Notes: generated from the sequence alone by a model not told the origin. A DNA stretch of 64,000 nucleotides from Caulobacter sp. Root343 (GCF_001425745.1 NZ_LMDF01000010.1:121517-185516), one strand, 5' to 3'; shown: positions 35,065-43,869, numbered from the stretch's first letter. Made by a program: numbers and translations.

Positions 35065-35225
35065 TATTAAAACAAGGGGTGATCGCGGGTTCGGAGCGCC
35101 GACTGAAGCGGATCGCGGCAGGCGCGCGCCGCGAACACCAACGGTCGCAGACGGCCCGGCGATCAGGAAGGTTAGCGCTACGAATGAGCCGACGTCCGGC
35201 CGCTCGGACCGAACGCCGTCAGGGC

Positions 35226-35708
35226 CTAGTCGTCGAGCGGCTTGGGCCTGGTGATGCGCGCCATGCGCACGTCGTATTTGAAGCTGTGGATCGCGGTCGA
35301 GACTTCCACGTCGCGCACGCCCGGCAGGGTCTTGATGCGCGCGCGGATCAGATCATCGACCTGCTCGACGCTCTTGAACAGCCCCATGGCCATCAGATTG
35401 TAGCGTCCCAGTAGGACGATCACGCAACCGATCTCTTCGATCGCCGACAGGTCCTCGGCCAGGGCCGATACCCGGCCAGGATCGGCATGAATGCCCATCA
35501 TTACCAGGTTGGGCGATCCGGCCATGCGGAAGTCGGTGACGACCGTGAACTGGACCAGGCCTTCCTGCTGCAGACGCTTGAGGCGCGTGCGGATCGTGCC
35601 TTCGGTGACCCCGAGGTCGGCGGCGATCTGGCGGTTGGAAACGCGCGCGTCCAAGCCGAGCGCGGCGACGATCTTGCGATCCAAGTCATCGAGACGGGGG
35701 GCGATCAT
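35226..35708 (-). CDS. Lrp/AsnC-family regulator
   Basis: 160 residues. N-terminal helix-turn-helix (VSNRQIAADLGVTEGTIRTR) and C-terminal RAM ligand/oligomerisation domain (NLVMMGIHADPGRV; VIVLLGRYNLMAMG). Its start overlaps the stop of a second Lrp-type gene (ATGA), so the pair is co-expressed. Lrp proteins here may sense an acyl-CoA or keto-acid product, but no target is evident. It lies between kshA and the hsa operon, on the same strand as both. Confidence 0.88.
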   Translation of the reverse strand: MIAPRLDDLDRKIVAALGLDARVSNRQIAADLGVTEGTIRTRLKRLQQEGLVQFTVVTDFRMAGSPNLVMMGIHADPGRVSALAEDLSAIEEIGCVIVLLGRYNLMAMGLFKSVEQVDDLIRARIKTLPGVRDVEVSTAIHSFKYDVRMARITRPKPLDD

Positions 35709-36187
35709 AGGGGCGCCACGTTGAATTCGAATTTGACGATATCGGCCGCGATGCCCGGATTTAGAGCGCTCACGCCTGGGATGGCCGCGACATGATCAAT
35801 GAGAAACAGGCGGATCTCATCGAATTCGCGAAGGACCACGAGCATTTCGAGATCGTAGGGCCCGCTCATCAGGCTGACGCTGAACACCTCCGGCAAGGCC
35901 GCAAGGTCTTCGGCCACAGCTTTGGAGTCGCGGCCATGCACCTTCACCCCCACGGCGATCAGGATGTTGTAGTCGTGGGCTGCGAAGTCGGAGACGGCGA
36001 CCACGCGCATGGCCTTGCTCTCGTCCAGGCGCTTGAGACGCGCCGAGACCGTGCTCGGCGTGACGCCCATGCGTTCGGCGATCTCCTGATTGGTGGCGCG
36101 ACCGTTCTGCCTCAGGATGTCGATGATGCCGGCGTCGACCTCGTCCAGGGTCGGGGCGCCCGACCGTTTGCCACGTCTAATCTGCAT
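35705..36187 (-). CDS. Second Lrp/AsnC-family regulator of a tandem pair
   Basis: About 160 residues from the ATG at 36187; a TTG at 36253 would add 22 residues. HTH TNQEIAERMGVTPSTVSARL, then a RAM domain (YNILIAVGVKVHGRD; SLMSGPYDLEMLVVL). Its sequence differs clearly from its downstream neighbour (HTH TVSARL versus TIRTRL), so the two may form a heteromer rather than being a recent duplicate. It is 86 bp downstream of the TIM-barrel gene. Confidence 0.85.
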   Translation of the reverse strand: MQIRRGKRSGAPTLDEVDAGIIDILRQNGRATNQEIAERMGVTPSTVSARLKRLDESKAMRVVAVSDFAAHDYNILIAVGVKVHGRDSKAVAEDLAALPEVFSVSLMSGPYDLEMLVVLREFDEIRLFLIDHVAAIPGVSALNPGIAADIVKFEFNVAPL

Positions 36188-36273
36188 CGCGCCGGGGTCT
36201 TTCTCCGCATTTTCAGCCTCAAGCCTCGACGCTAAAGAGATTTGCGCGGCCAAGCGACCAAATTTGTCCGTAT

Positions 36274-37089
36274 TTAGACGACTTCGTACGATAAGGCCTT
36301 GCGTGCGCCGGCCACCGCGCGCGCCACGCGGTCGGTCCGCGACACGCCCGCCTCAAGGGCTTGGCCGAGCGGCGACTCCACACTGAGCCGCGCCACGGAC
36401 GGCATGGCCGCCAGAAAGCCCGCCACGTCCAGTTGCCCCTCGCCCGGGGCCAGACGCTCGAACGCGGCTTCGCGGTCGCGCGCCTCGGCCGGGCAATCCA
36501 GGGGCCCATCGCAGAGCTGGCCGTAGACAAGCCGCCCCGCCGAGGCCTTGCCCAAGGCCGCCACGCCCTCTCCGCAACGCACCAAATGGAGAAGATCGAC
36601 ATTGACGCCGAGGCCCGGCGCATCGACCGCCTCGACCAACGTCAGAGCGTCTGACAGCGAGCGCACCTGAGAGGCGGGAAAGAACTCGACCGCCGTGACC
36701 AGGCCGTGATCGCGCGCCAGCTGCGCCAGGCGGGTCAGTCGGCCCACGCGCCGGTCGAGGTCTCGGTCGTAGACGAGGACGTTGATCCCGAAGGCGCCCA
36801 GGGCCGCCGCCGCCGCCAGCGCCGGCACGAACCCTTCCGGATCGGTCGCCCCGGCCAGGGTGAAGGGGTAGGCCAAGTCGATCTGCAGGCCCAGCGCGTC
36901 CCGCCGCGCCACGCATTGCGCCCGAGCCGCGCTATCGGCCACCAGATCGAACACGGGCATCTGCGGCAAGACCGACAACGGATGCAGGAATAGGCTCACC
37001 GCCTGGCAGCCGGCGCTGGCCGCCAGGTCCATCAACTCCAGCGGGCCGGCGTCGACGGCCGTCAGGTGATCGAGCGCCAGCCGCCGCAT
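36274..37089 (-). CDS. Xylose-isomerase-like TIM-barrel protein
   Basis: 271 residues from the ATG at 37089, 5 bp after the HsaF stop. AP-endonuclease-2/xylose-isomerase-type barrel: FGINVLVYDRD, VTAVEFFPASQ, LGVNVDLLHLVRCG and YGQLCDGPLD give the usual Glu/Asp/His metal positions. It is the last gene of the hsaA-D-E-G-F operon. Such a protein is not part of the known meta-cleavage module. An isomerase or epimerase for a 4-hydroxy-2-oxo acid is a guess. Confidence 0.75.
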   Translation of the reverse strand: MRRLALDHLTAVDAGPLELMDLAASAGCQAVSLFLHPLSVLPQMPVFDLVADSAARAQCVARRDALGLQIDLAYPFTLAGATDPEGFVPALAAAAALGAFGINVLVYDRDLDRRVGRLTRLAQLARDHGLVTAVEFFPASQVRSLSDALTLVEAVDAPGLGVNVDLLHLVRCGEGVAALGKASAGRLVYGQLCDGPLDCPAEARDREAAFERLAPGEGQLDVAGFLAAMPSVARLSVESPLGQALEAGVSRTDRVARAVAGARKALSYEVV

Positions 37090-37094
37090 CGCAC

Positions 37095-38129
37095 TCACGC
37101 CGCCGATTTGGCCTTCAGGAGATCGAGCGCCACGTCGACGATCATGTCCTCCTGCCCGCCGACCATGCGCCGACGGCCCAGTTCGACCAGGATCTCGCGG
37201 GTGTCGAGCCCGTAGTCCCCCGCCGCCTTTTCCGCATGGCGCAGGAACGAGGAATAGACCCCCGCATAGCCCAGGCTCAGGGTTTCGCGGTCCACCCGGA
37301 CCGGGCGGTCCTGCAGCGGACGCACCAGGTCCTCGGCCGCGTCCATCAGGGTCATCACGTCGCAACCGTGGTTCCAGCCCTTGCGATCGACCGCGGCGAT
37401 GAAGACTTCCAGCGGCGCGTTGCCCGCCCCTGCCCCCATACCCGCCAGACTGGCGTCGATGCGCACCGCCCCGGTCTGGGCCGCGACGATCGAGTTGGCC
37501 ACGCCGAGCGCGAGATTGTGGTGGGCGTGCATGCCGCGCTGGGTCTCGGGCTTGAGCACACGGTCATAGGCCTGCAAGCGCTCGCGCACCCCATCCATGT
37601 CCAGCGCCCCGCCGCTGTCGGTGACGTAGACGCATTGCGCGCCATAGGATTCCATCAGCGCCGCCTGGGCCGCCAGGGCGTCGGCGTCGATCATGTGGCT
37701 CATCATCAGGAAGCCGGCCACGTCCATGCCCAGGTCCCGGGCCATGCCGATATGCTGGCGCGAGACGTCGGCCTCGGTGCAGTGGGTGGCCACCCGAACC
37801 GACCGGACGCCCAAGGCGTGGGCCCGGCGCAGCTCCTCCACAGTGCCCACGCCCGGCAGGATCAGAGTGGTCAGGATCGCCCGGTCCAAGACCTCGGCCA
37901 CGGCTTCCAGCCACTCCCAGTCGGTGTGGGCGCCAAAGCCGTAGTTGAAGCTGGCGCCGCTCAGACCATCGCCATGGGCGACCTCGATGGCGTCGACGCC
38001 GGCCTTGTCGAGGGCCGCGGCGATCGCCCGCACATGGTCCAGGCCGTACATGTGGCGAATGGCATGCATGCCGTCGCGCAGGGTCACGTCCTGGATGTAG
38101 AGCTTGTCGCGGGAAGGATCGAAGATCAT
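37095..38129 (-). CDS. hsaF: 4-hydroxy-2-oxovalerate/-hexanoate aldolase (HsaF/TesG type)
   Basis: 344 residues. DmpG-family motifs: IQDVTLRDGMHA (metal Asp and catalytic Arg/His), VYVTDSGGALDM, GMHAHHNLALGVANS (metal His pair) and the C-terminal domain that contacts the dehydrogenase. It cleaves 4-hydroxy-2-oxo acids to pyruvate and an aldehyde (propanal from the steroid A-ring fragment), channelled to the adjacent acylating dehydrogenase. Its ATG overlaps the HsaG stop (ATGA). Confidence 0.93.
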   Translation of the reverse strand: MIFDPSRDKLYIQDVTLRDGMHAIRHMYGLDHVRAIAAALDKAGVDAIEVAHGDGLSGASFNYGFGAHTDWEWLEAVAEVLDRAILTTLILPGVGTVEELRRAHALGVRSVRVATHCTEADVSRQHIGMARDLGMDVAGFLMMSHMIDADALAAQAALMESYGAQCVYVTDSGGALDMDGVRERLQAYDRVLKPETQRGMHAHHNLALGVANSIVAAQTGAVRIDASLAGMGAGAGNAPLEVFIAAVDRKGWNHGCDVMTLMDAAEDLVRPLQDRPVRVDRETLSLGYAGVYSSFLRHAEKAAGDYGLDTREILVELGRRRMVGGQEDMIVDVALDLLKAKSAA

Positions 38130-39067
38130 GCGGCGGCCCTCCGGGCGGCGATACGCTGGGCGAGCTTCTCGCCGGTGGCCTTAGCCGCGGCGGTCATGAT
38201 GTCGAGATTGCCCGAATAGCTGGGCAGGTAGTCGCCCGCCCCTTCGACTTCGAGATAGACGGCGGTCTTGAGGCCTTCGAACTCGCCCTGACCGGGGATC
38301 TTCAGGCGATTGTTGGAGCCGTAACGCTCGAACTGCACCTCTTGCTTGAGGCGGTAGCCGGGCACGTAGGCCTGGACGGCCGCCACCATGGCCTCGACCG
38401 AAGCGCGCACCGCGCCCTCGTCGGCCGGGTCGCTGAGGGTGAACACCGTGTCGCGCATGATCATCGGCGGCTCGGCCGGATTGAGGATGATGATCGCCTT
38501 GCCGCGCTCGGCCCCGCCGACAGTCTCGATGGCGCGGGCCGTGGTGCGGGTGAACTCGTCGATATTGGCCCGGGTGCCGGGTCCGGCCGAGCGCGAGGAC
38601 ACCGAGGCGACGATCTCGGCGTAGCGAACCTTGGCCACTCGACTGACCGCCGCGACGATCGGGATCGTCGCCTGGCCGCCGCAGGTGACCATGTTGACGT
38701 TGGCCGCGTCGAGATGGGCCTCCAGATTGACCGTCGGCACGGTGAACGGGCCCAGCGCGGCCGGCGTCAGGTCGACCACCCGCTTGCCGTCGGCTCGCAG
38801 CGCCGCGTCATGGACCTTGTGGGCGTAGGCGGAGGTGGCGTCGAAGACGATATCGATCTCACCATAGCCTGGCAGGGCGCGCAGCCCGTCCAGCCCCTCG
38901 GCCGTGGTCACCACGCCGCGGGCCCGCGCCAGGGCCAGGCCCTCGGACTGGGCGTCGATGCCGACGACGGCGGCCAGTTCCATGTTCTGGGGATTGTTGA
39001 GCATCTTGATCATCAGATCCGAGCCGATATTGCCCGAGCCGATGATGGCGGCCTTGACCTTGGTCAC
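38126..39067 (-). CDS. hsaG: Acylating acetaldehyde/propanal dehydrogenase (HsaG/TesF type)
   Basis: 313 residues, GTG start. NAD-binding IIGSGNIGSDL near residue 8 and the catalytic cysteine Cys129 in NMVTCGGQATIP. It converts the aldehyde released by HsaF to its acyl-CoA. The two enzymes form a heterotetramer in known systems, in keeping with overlapping genes here. HsaE lies just upstream. Confidence 0.93.
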   Translation of the reverse strand: MTKVKAAIIGSGNIGSDLMIKMLNNPQNMELAAVVGIDAQSEGLALARARGVVTTAEGLDGLRALPGYGEIDIVFDATSAYAHKVHDAALRADGKRVVDLTPAALGPFTVPTVNLEAHLDAANVNMVTCGGQATIPIVAAVSRVAKVRYAEIVASVSSRSAGPGTRANIDEFTRTTARAIETVGGAERGKAIIILNPAEPPMIMRDTVFTLSDPADEGAVRASVEAMVAAVQAYVPGYRLKQEVQFERYGSNNRLKIPGQGEFEGLKTAVYLEVEGAGDYLPSYSGNLDIMTAAAKATGEKLAQRIAARRAAA

Positions 39068-39080
39068 CGCAGGTCCTCCG

Positions 39081-39863
39081 TCAGACGAAGCGGGCCGCGC
39101 ACGCGCCCACTCCCAAAAGGTTCATTTCGAAGACGTCGCCGGGCCGGGCCGGCTCCAGGGGCACAAGGCTCCCCGACAGGATCACATCCCCCGCCTTCAG
39201 CGGTTCGCCATAGGCGCCCAGGGTGTTGGCCAGCCAGGCCACCGCCTCGAGCGGCGAGCCCTGCACGGCCCGGCCGTAGCCCTCCGACAGCGGCGCGCCG
39301 TTCTTGGTCACTTCGACCTTCAGCGCCGGCAGGTCGTGATCGCGCGGATCGGCTCGGGCCTCGCCCAGGACGAAGACGCCGCAGGAGGCGTTGTCGGCGA
39401 CGGTGTCGACGATGCCGATCCGCCAGCCCTCGATGCGGCTGTCGACGATCTCGAAGCACGGGGCGATGGCGGCGGTGGCCGCCAGCACATCCTGGGCGGT
39501 GACGCCCGGTCCGTTGAGATCCTTGTCCAGCAGGAAGGCGATCTCGGCCTCCGCACGCGGCTGGATCAGCCCGTGGGCGGCGATGTCGATGGTCTCGCCG
39601 CGCACCCACATCCGGTCGGTCAGGAACCCGAAGTCGGGCTGGTGCACGCCCAGCATGTCCTGCACCGCCTTGGACGTGACGCCGATCTTCTTGCCCACCA
39701 CCGTCTCGCCATCGGCGATCCGCCGGGCCAGGGTGTCGAGCGAGATCGCATAGGCGTCGTCGATCGTCAGCGACGGATCGGTCTCGATCAGCGGCGCCAC
39801 GACAGTGCGCCCGCGCAGCGCATCATAGAGGATCCCGCCGTAGCGGCGCGCCGTCTCACCCAC
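39081..39863 (-). CDS. hsaE: 2-hydroxy-2,4-dienoate hydratase (HsaE/TesE type)
   Basis: 260 residues from a GTG at 39863 that overlaps the hydrolase stop by 8 bp; GGAG lies upstream. Motifs GKKIGVTSKAVQDMLGV, PRAEAEIAFLL and ILSGSLVPLEPARPGD place it with MhpD/HsaE hydratases of the FAH-like fold. It adds water to 2-hydroxyhexa-2,4-dienoate, the small product of HsaD, giving the substrate for HsaF. Gene order D-E-G-F follows the pathway. Confidence 0.92.
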   Translation of the reverse strand: MGETARRYGGILYDALRGRTVVAPLIETDPSLTIDDAYAISLDTLARRIADGETVVGKKIGVTSKAVQDMLGVHQPDFGFLTDRMWVRGETIDIAAHGLIQPRAEAEIAFLLDKDLNGPGVTAQDVLAATAAIAPCFEIVDSRIEGWRIGIVDTVADNASCGVFVLGEARADPRDHDLPALKVEVTKNGAPLSEGYGRAVQGSPLEAVAWLANTLGAYGEPLKAGDVILSGSLVPLEPARPGDVFEMNLLGVGACAARFV

Positions 39864-40680
39864 GCAGGAACTCCACGCTGTAGCGGTTGAACTCGACCGC
39901 CCGCTCGACCTGGACCCAGTGGCCAACCTTGTTGAAGGTCATGAACCGCGCGTCGACGCAGGCCTCCAGGAAGCGGTTGGCCCCACTGGCCGGCAGGAAC
40001 TGGTCCTGTAGCCCCCAGAAGCCCAGGATCGGCATGGCAAGCTCGGCCAGGCGCGGGGCCAGGTTGGGCGTGCGCATGCGCGCCAGCACGTCCTTGGGCT
40101 GGGTGCGGGCGACAGCGAAGCGCTCGGCGATCAGCGCGTCGCTGATCTGGCTGGGGTCGTAGACAAGGTTGGAGACCAAGCGCTTTTGGTCCTCGATCGA
40201 GAAGTCGGGACCGCCGAAGTCGCTGACCATCCGCGCGATGCCGGGCATGGCGAAGTAGATCTCGCGCTCTTCGATGCAGCCGGGCGACATCAGGATCAGG
40301 CGATCGACGAAGCTCGGCGCATCCAGGGCGATCTGCAGGGCGATGCCGCCGCCCAGCGAGTTGCCCACCAGGGTGGCGCGGTCCACGCCGTGGGCCTTGA
40401 GCGCGTCCATCAAGGTGTCGGCGAAGAGGTCGAGCGTGTAGTCGATCCCCTCGGGCTTGGACGAGGCGCCATAGCCGATCAGGTCGGGCAGGATGATCCG
40501 ATAGCCGGCGGCTACGAAGGCCTCGATGTTGAGGCGGAAGTTGGAGACGCCGCTGGCCCCCGGGCCGCTGCCATGGATGAAGACCACGGCCGGCCCCGAT
40601 CCGGTCTCGTTGACGCAGATTTCATGGCCGTCGCGCACTTTGTGACGGCGGGTGACGATATCGCTCATCGGTGTGCTCAC
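39856..40680 (-). CDS. hsaD: Meta-cleavage product hydrolase (HsaD/TesD type)
   Basis: 274 residues from GTG 40680, which overlaps the hsaA stop (an internal ATG at 40668 is the alternative). Alpha/beta hydrolase: oxyanion HGSGPGASG, nucleophile elbow GNSLGGG (Ser108), acid in GLQDQFLP and His in KVGHWVQVE. HsaD hydrolyses 4,9-DSHA, the ring-cleaved secosteroid, to HIP plus 2-hydroxyhexadienoate. MhpC/BphD-type activity on another ring-fission product is the fallback. Confidence 0.9.
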   Translation of the reverse strand: MSTPMSDIVTRRHKVRDGHEICVNETGSGPAVVFIHGSGPGASGVSNFRLNIEAFVAAGYRIILPDLIGYGASSKPEGIDYTLDLFADTLMDALKAHGVDRATLVGNSLGGGIALQIALDAPSFVDRLILMSPGCIEEREIYFAMPGIARMVSDFGGPDFSIEDQKRLVSNLVYDPSQISDALIAERFAVARTQPKDVLARMRTPNLAPRLAELAMPILGFWGLQDQFLPASGANRFLEACVDARFMTFNKVGHWVQVERAVEFNRYSVEFLRG

Positions 40681-41888
40681 AGGAACATGAAGCTTGGCGG
40701 ATCGCCGACCAGGCTGCCGAACAGGTCGGGCCCGAAATTGTTGGAGTCGTTGGCCACGTGGGCGCGGGCCGCGTTCAGGTCGAGCCAGACCTGGACCACT
40801 GGGCTGGACCTGTAGATTGCCCGCCCGCCCAGCAGCGGCATCAGATCGTCAACCAGATCCGCGCAGCGGCGCACCACGCTGGCCGACTGGTAACGATAGA
40901 GCGCCCGCTTCTCGAGGGTCAACGGCGTGGCCCGCTCGCCGAGCATGTCGTCGAAGTTGCGACGCAGGACCGCCGACATTTCCTCGACCTGGGCATGGGC
41001 CTTGGCGATGGTGTTGAGCAGGATCGGGTCGGCCTTTGAGGCCTTGCCGGTGTTGGTGGAGATCCGCGACTTGGTGATCTCCACGGCGCCGGCGATGGCG
41101 CCGCGCGCCCCGCCCAAGGCCGCCGTCGAGACCAGGCGAAGGAAGATCTGCGCCCACGGCAGCGCGTACAGCGGCCCGTCGTTTTCGGCCTGGCCGGGGT
41201 TCTGGCACAGGAAGCCGTCGACGGCTTTGTGGGTGCGGTGCTCAGGAACGAAGGCCCCGTCGACCTTGATGTCGTGGCTGCCGGTGCCCTGCAGGCCGAA
41301 GACGTCCCAGTTCTCGATGATCTCGTAGTCGGCGCGCGGCACCAGGAAGGTGCGCATGTCCGGCGGACCGCCCGGCTCCGCCGGTGGGATCATCGCCCCC
41401 AGCAGCACCCAGCGGCAATGGTGCGACCCGCTGGAAAAGCCCCACTGGCCGCTGAGCCTGAAGCCGCCCTCGACCCGCTCGACCTTGCCGACCGGCTGAT
41501 AGGACGAGGAGACCAGGACGCTGTCATCCTCACCCCAGACTTCCTGCTGGGCCGCGTCGGGAAACAGCGCCAGCTCATAGGGGTGACCGCCGACCACGCC
41601 ATAGACCCAGCCGGTCGACATGCAGGCCTCGGCCAGGATCTGCTGGACGTCGTAGAAGACGTTCGGGTGCATCTCGTAGCCCCCCCAGCGCCGCGGCTGC
41701 AGGATCCGAAACAGCCCCGCCGCCTGCAGGTCCGCGATCGTCTCTGCAGGGAGCCGGCGCTCGGCGCAAGCCTTGGCGGCCCGCTCGCGCAGGGCCGGCG
41801 CAAGCGCTCTGGCCCGCGCCAGCAACTCGGCCGGTTCGGGCGTGACGGCGACCGCCTCGGCCTTGGCCAGGATGCCGGTAACGCTCAT
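40677..41888 (-). CDS. hsaA: HsaA-like flavin-dependent 3-HSA 4-hydroxylase, oxygenase component
   Basis: 403 residues from the ATG at 41888 (GGGAGG upstream). Acyl-CoA-dehydrogenase fold but of the group D monooxygenase type: GGYEMHPNVFYDVQQILAEA, MSTGWVYGVVGGHPYELALF and SGQWGFSSGSHHCRWVLLGA. It hydroxylates the phenolic A ring of the 9,10-secosteroid 3-HSA using reduced flavin from HsaB. First gene of the leftward hsaA-D-E-G-F operon; motif B5 lies 56 bp upstream. Confidence 0.88.
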   Translation of the reverse strand: MSVTGILAKAEAVAVTPEPAELLARARALAPALRERAAKACAERRLPAETIADLQAAGLFRILQPRRWGGYEMHPNVFYDVQQILAEACMSTGWVYGVVGGHPYELALFPDAAQQEVWGEDDSVLVSSSYQPVGKVERVEGGFRLSGQWGFSSGSHHCRWVLLGAMIPPAEPGGPPDMRTFLVPRADYEIIENWDVFGLQGTGSHDIKVDGAFVPEHRTHKAVDGFLCQNPGQAENDGPLYALPWAQIFLRLVSTAALGGARGAIAGAVEITKSRISTNTGKASKADPILLNTIAKAHAQVEEMSAVLRRNFDDMLGERATPLTLEKRALYRYQSASVVRRCADLVDDLMPLLGGRAIYRSSPVVQVWLDLNAARAHVANDSNNFGPDLFGSLVGDPPSFMFL

Positions 41889-41943
41889 GCGGACCTCCCA
41901 TGACGAGGGCGCGCTCGCTTGGCGGCGCCCGTTATCGTTCATA

Positions 41944-41973
41944 TTCGTAGTTGAAAGCAGATTGAATTACGCA
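41944..41973. promoter_or_regulatory. Motif B site 5 between hsaA and an SDR gene
   Basis: TTCGTAGT-N14-ATTACGCA, 56 bp before hsaA (leftward) and 77 bp before the SDR at 42050 (rightward). Spacer is exactly 14 bp. Confidence 0.7.
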
Positions 41974-42049
41974 AATCGCTGATGCAAGAGGATTCTCAAC
42001 AACGGTTCGCGCCTTACATGGCGCGACGGGCGCGCAAAGGAGGGTTCGC

Positions 42050-42817
42050 ATGTCAGAGGCTTCGGCGCCGGTCGCCATCGTCACCGGAGGCGCGCGCGGG
42101 CTTGGCCGCGCCATCACCCTGGCCCTCCTGGAAGATGGCTATGACGTGCACATCTGCGGCCGGCGCGAGCCTGACGCCCTGCCCAGCACCGGCGGACACT
42201 CAGCGGTCTTCACCGCCTGCGACGTGCGCGACGCGGGCGCGGCCCGCGCCTTCGTCGACGGCGTGGCCGAGCAGGCCGGGCGTCTCGATCTCCTGGTCAA
42301 CAATGCCGGCGGCTCTCCCCAGGCCGACGCCGCCACCGCCTCACCCCGGTTTTCCGAAGCCATCGTGGCGCTGAACCTGCTGGCGCCGCTACACATGGCC
42401 CAGGCCGCCCATCGGTGGATGGCCCAGGCGGGCGGCGGCTGCATCGTCAACATCGCAAGCGTCTCGGGCCAACGCCCTTCGCCTGGCACGGCGATCTACG
42501 GCGCGGCCAAGGCCGGCGTGATCAGCCTGACCCAAAGCCTTGCCCAGGAATGGGCGCCGCATATCCGGGTCAACACCCTGGTGCTGGGCCTGATGCAGAC
42601 CGACGACGGCGAGGGCACCTATGGACCGCCTTCGACCCAGGCGGCCATCGCCACCAGTATTCCGCTCGGCCGGTTCGGGGCCGGCCAGGACGTGGCCGGC
42701 GCGATCCGCTTTCTAGCCTCTCCGGCCGCCAGCTGGATCTCCGGGGCGGCGCTCACCGTCGACGGCGGCGGCGAACGGCCCTTATTCCTGGACCTGGTCG
42801 CCCGTGGCGTGGCCTGA
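42050..42817 (+). CDS. Short-chain dehydrogenase/reductase
   Basis: 255 residues (AAAGGAGGG before the ATG). SDR motifs TGGARGLGRA, NNAGG, catalytic Ser in NIASVSGQ and YGAAKAG. Divergent from hsaA. Motif B6 separates it from the large HsaC-Ipd operon. It may act on a hydroxyl or ketone of the steroid or a CoA thioester of its C/D-ring remnant; no closer assignment is justified. Confidence 0.78.
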   Translation: MSEASAPVAIVTGGARGLGRAITLALLEDGYDVHICGRREPDALPSTGGHSAVFTACDVRDAGAARAFVDGVAEQAGRLDLLVNNAGGSPQADAATASPRFSEAIVALNLLAPLHMAQAAHRWMAQAGGGCIVNIASVSGQRPSPGTAIYGAAKAGVISLTQSLAQEWAPHIRVNTLVLGLMQTDDGEGTYGPPSTQAAIATSIPLGRFGAGQDVAGAIRFLASPAASWISGAALTVDGGGERPLFLDLVARGVA

Positions 42818-42857
42818 CTGCGAATTTCAGCGATGAAGGGCGCTCTGAACTTTTGTT

Positions 42858-42887
42858 TGCGTAGTTGTATAGCTACTTGACCACGCA
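42858..42887. promoter_or_regulatory. Motif B site 6 upstream of the HsaC-Ipd operon
   Basis: TGCGTAGT-N14-ACCACGCA, 68 bp before the hsaC ATG, preceded by TTTTGTT as at site B4. It would control the 16-kb operon. Confidence 0.78.
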
Positions 42888-42954
42888 TTACACGCGCCTT
42901 ATCGCTGATGACCAACAACATTCGTAGCCGTTGAACGGCGAGGGAGCGGAACCC

Positions 42955-43869
42955 ATGGGCGTGACGTCATTGGGCTATGTCGTCATCGAGACGAGGGACC
43001 TGGAGGCCTGGCGCAAGTTCGCCGCCGAAATCCTGGGCCTGATGGTCACGCCGGGCCCGGACGCCGACACCCTGTGGCTGCGGATGGACGACCGTCCGTT
43101 CCGGCTGTGGATCCAGAAGAGCGAGCGCGAGGCCTTCGTGCGGCCGGCCTGGGAGTTCGCCGACGCCGAGGCCTTCGAAGCGGCCCTGGCGGCCGTGGCC
43201 AAGGCCGGCCGGCCGGTCGAGCGCCTGCCCCAGGCCCAGGCCCGAACCCGCCGCGTCTATGCCGCGGCCCTGTCCTCGGACCCGGCCGGCAACGCCATCG
43301 AGCTCTATTACGGGCGCTTCCTGGACTACGCACCGTTCGCGTCCCCGGCCGGGATCAGCGGCTTCGTCACCGGCGCGGGCGGCGAGTTGGGCATGGGGCA
43401 CGTGGTGCTGTCGGCCCCCAACTTCGAGGAGACCCACGCCTTCTATAAGAGCTTGCTGGGTTTCGCCGACACCGACCTGGGCCGCTTCTACCTGGCCGGC
43501 GGCGGCCCGGACGATCCCGGGGTGGGCTTTGCCTTCCTGCACGCCCGCAACGGCCGCCACCACAGCCTGGCGCTCGGCGAAATGCCGACCTTCGACAGCG
43601 GCGCGGTGCACATCATGCTGGAGGCGGCGACGCTCAACGACGTCGGCCGCGCCTATGACCGCGTCCTGGCCAGCAAGACTCCGGTGTCGGCGACGCTGGG
43701 CCGGCACGTTAACGACAAGATGGTCTCCTTCTACGTCAAGACGCCCGGCGGCTTCGACCTGGAGTTCGGCTGCGAGGGCCTGATCATCGACCCGGCCACC
43801 TGGGTGGCGACCACCAGCTTGGCCGTCAGCGACTGGGGTCACGCCTGGTCCCATCAGCAGGAGGGCTAG
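42955..43869 (+). CDS. hsaC: Extradiol dioxygenase (HsaC/TesB type)
   Basis: 304 residues from the ATG at 42955 (GAGGGAG upstream). Two-domain type I extradiol dioxygenase with iron ligands His149 (GHVVLS), His219 (AVHIMLE) and Glu270 (DLEFGCE), spaced as in HsaC and BphC. It cleaves the catecholic A ring of 3,4-DHSA between C4 and C5, the substrate made by HsaA and used by HsaD. First gene of the large rightward operon, with ipdA starting 4 bp after it. Confidence 0.9.
   Translation: MGVTSLGYVVIETRDLEAWRKFAAEILGLMVTPGPDADTLWLRMDDRPFRLWIQKSEREAFVRPAWEFADAEAFEAALAAVAKAGRPVERLPQAQARTRRVYAAALSSDPAGNAIELYYGRFLDYAPFASPAGISGFVTGAGGELGMGHVVLSAPNFEETHAFYKSLLGFADTDLGRFYLAGGGPDDPGVGFAFLHARNGRHHSLALGEMPTFDSGAVHIMLEAATLNDVGRAYDRVLASKTPVSATLGRHVNDKMVSFYVKTPGGFDLEFGCEGLIIDPATWVATTSLAVSDWGHAWSHQQEG

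Noticed and set aside
36281..36294. TTCGTACGATA resembling a motif A half
   Set aside because: Lies inside the 3' end of a coding gene and lacks the second half.
40677..41888. Calling the HsaA-like gene an ordinary acyl-CoA dehydrogenase
   Set aside because: Sequence motifs and the hsaD-E-G-F context fit the flavin hydroxylase branch of the fold.
42919..42930. TTCGTAGCC resembling a motif B left arm near hsaC
   Set aside because: No matching right arm at the fixed 14-bp spacing.
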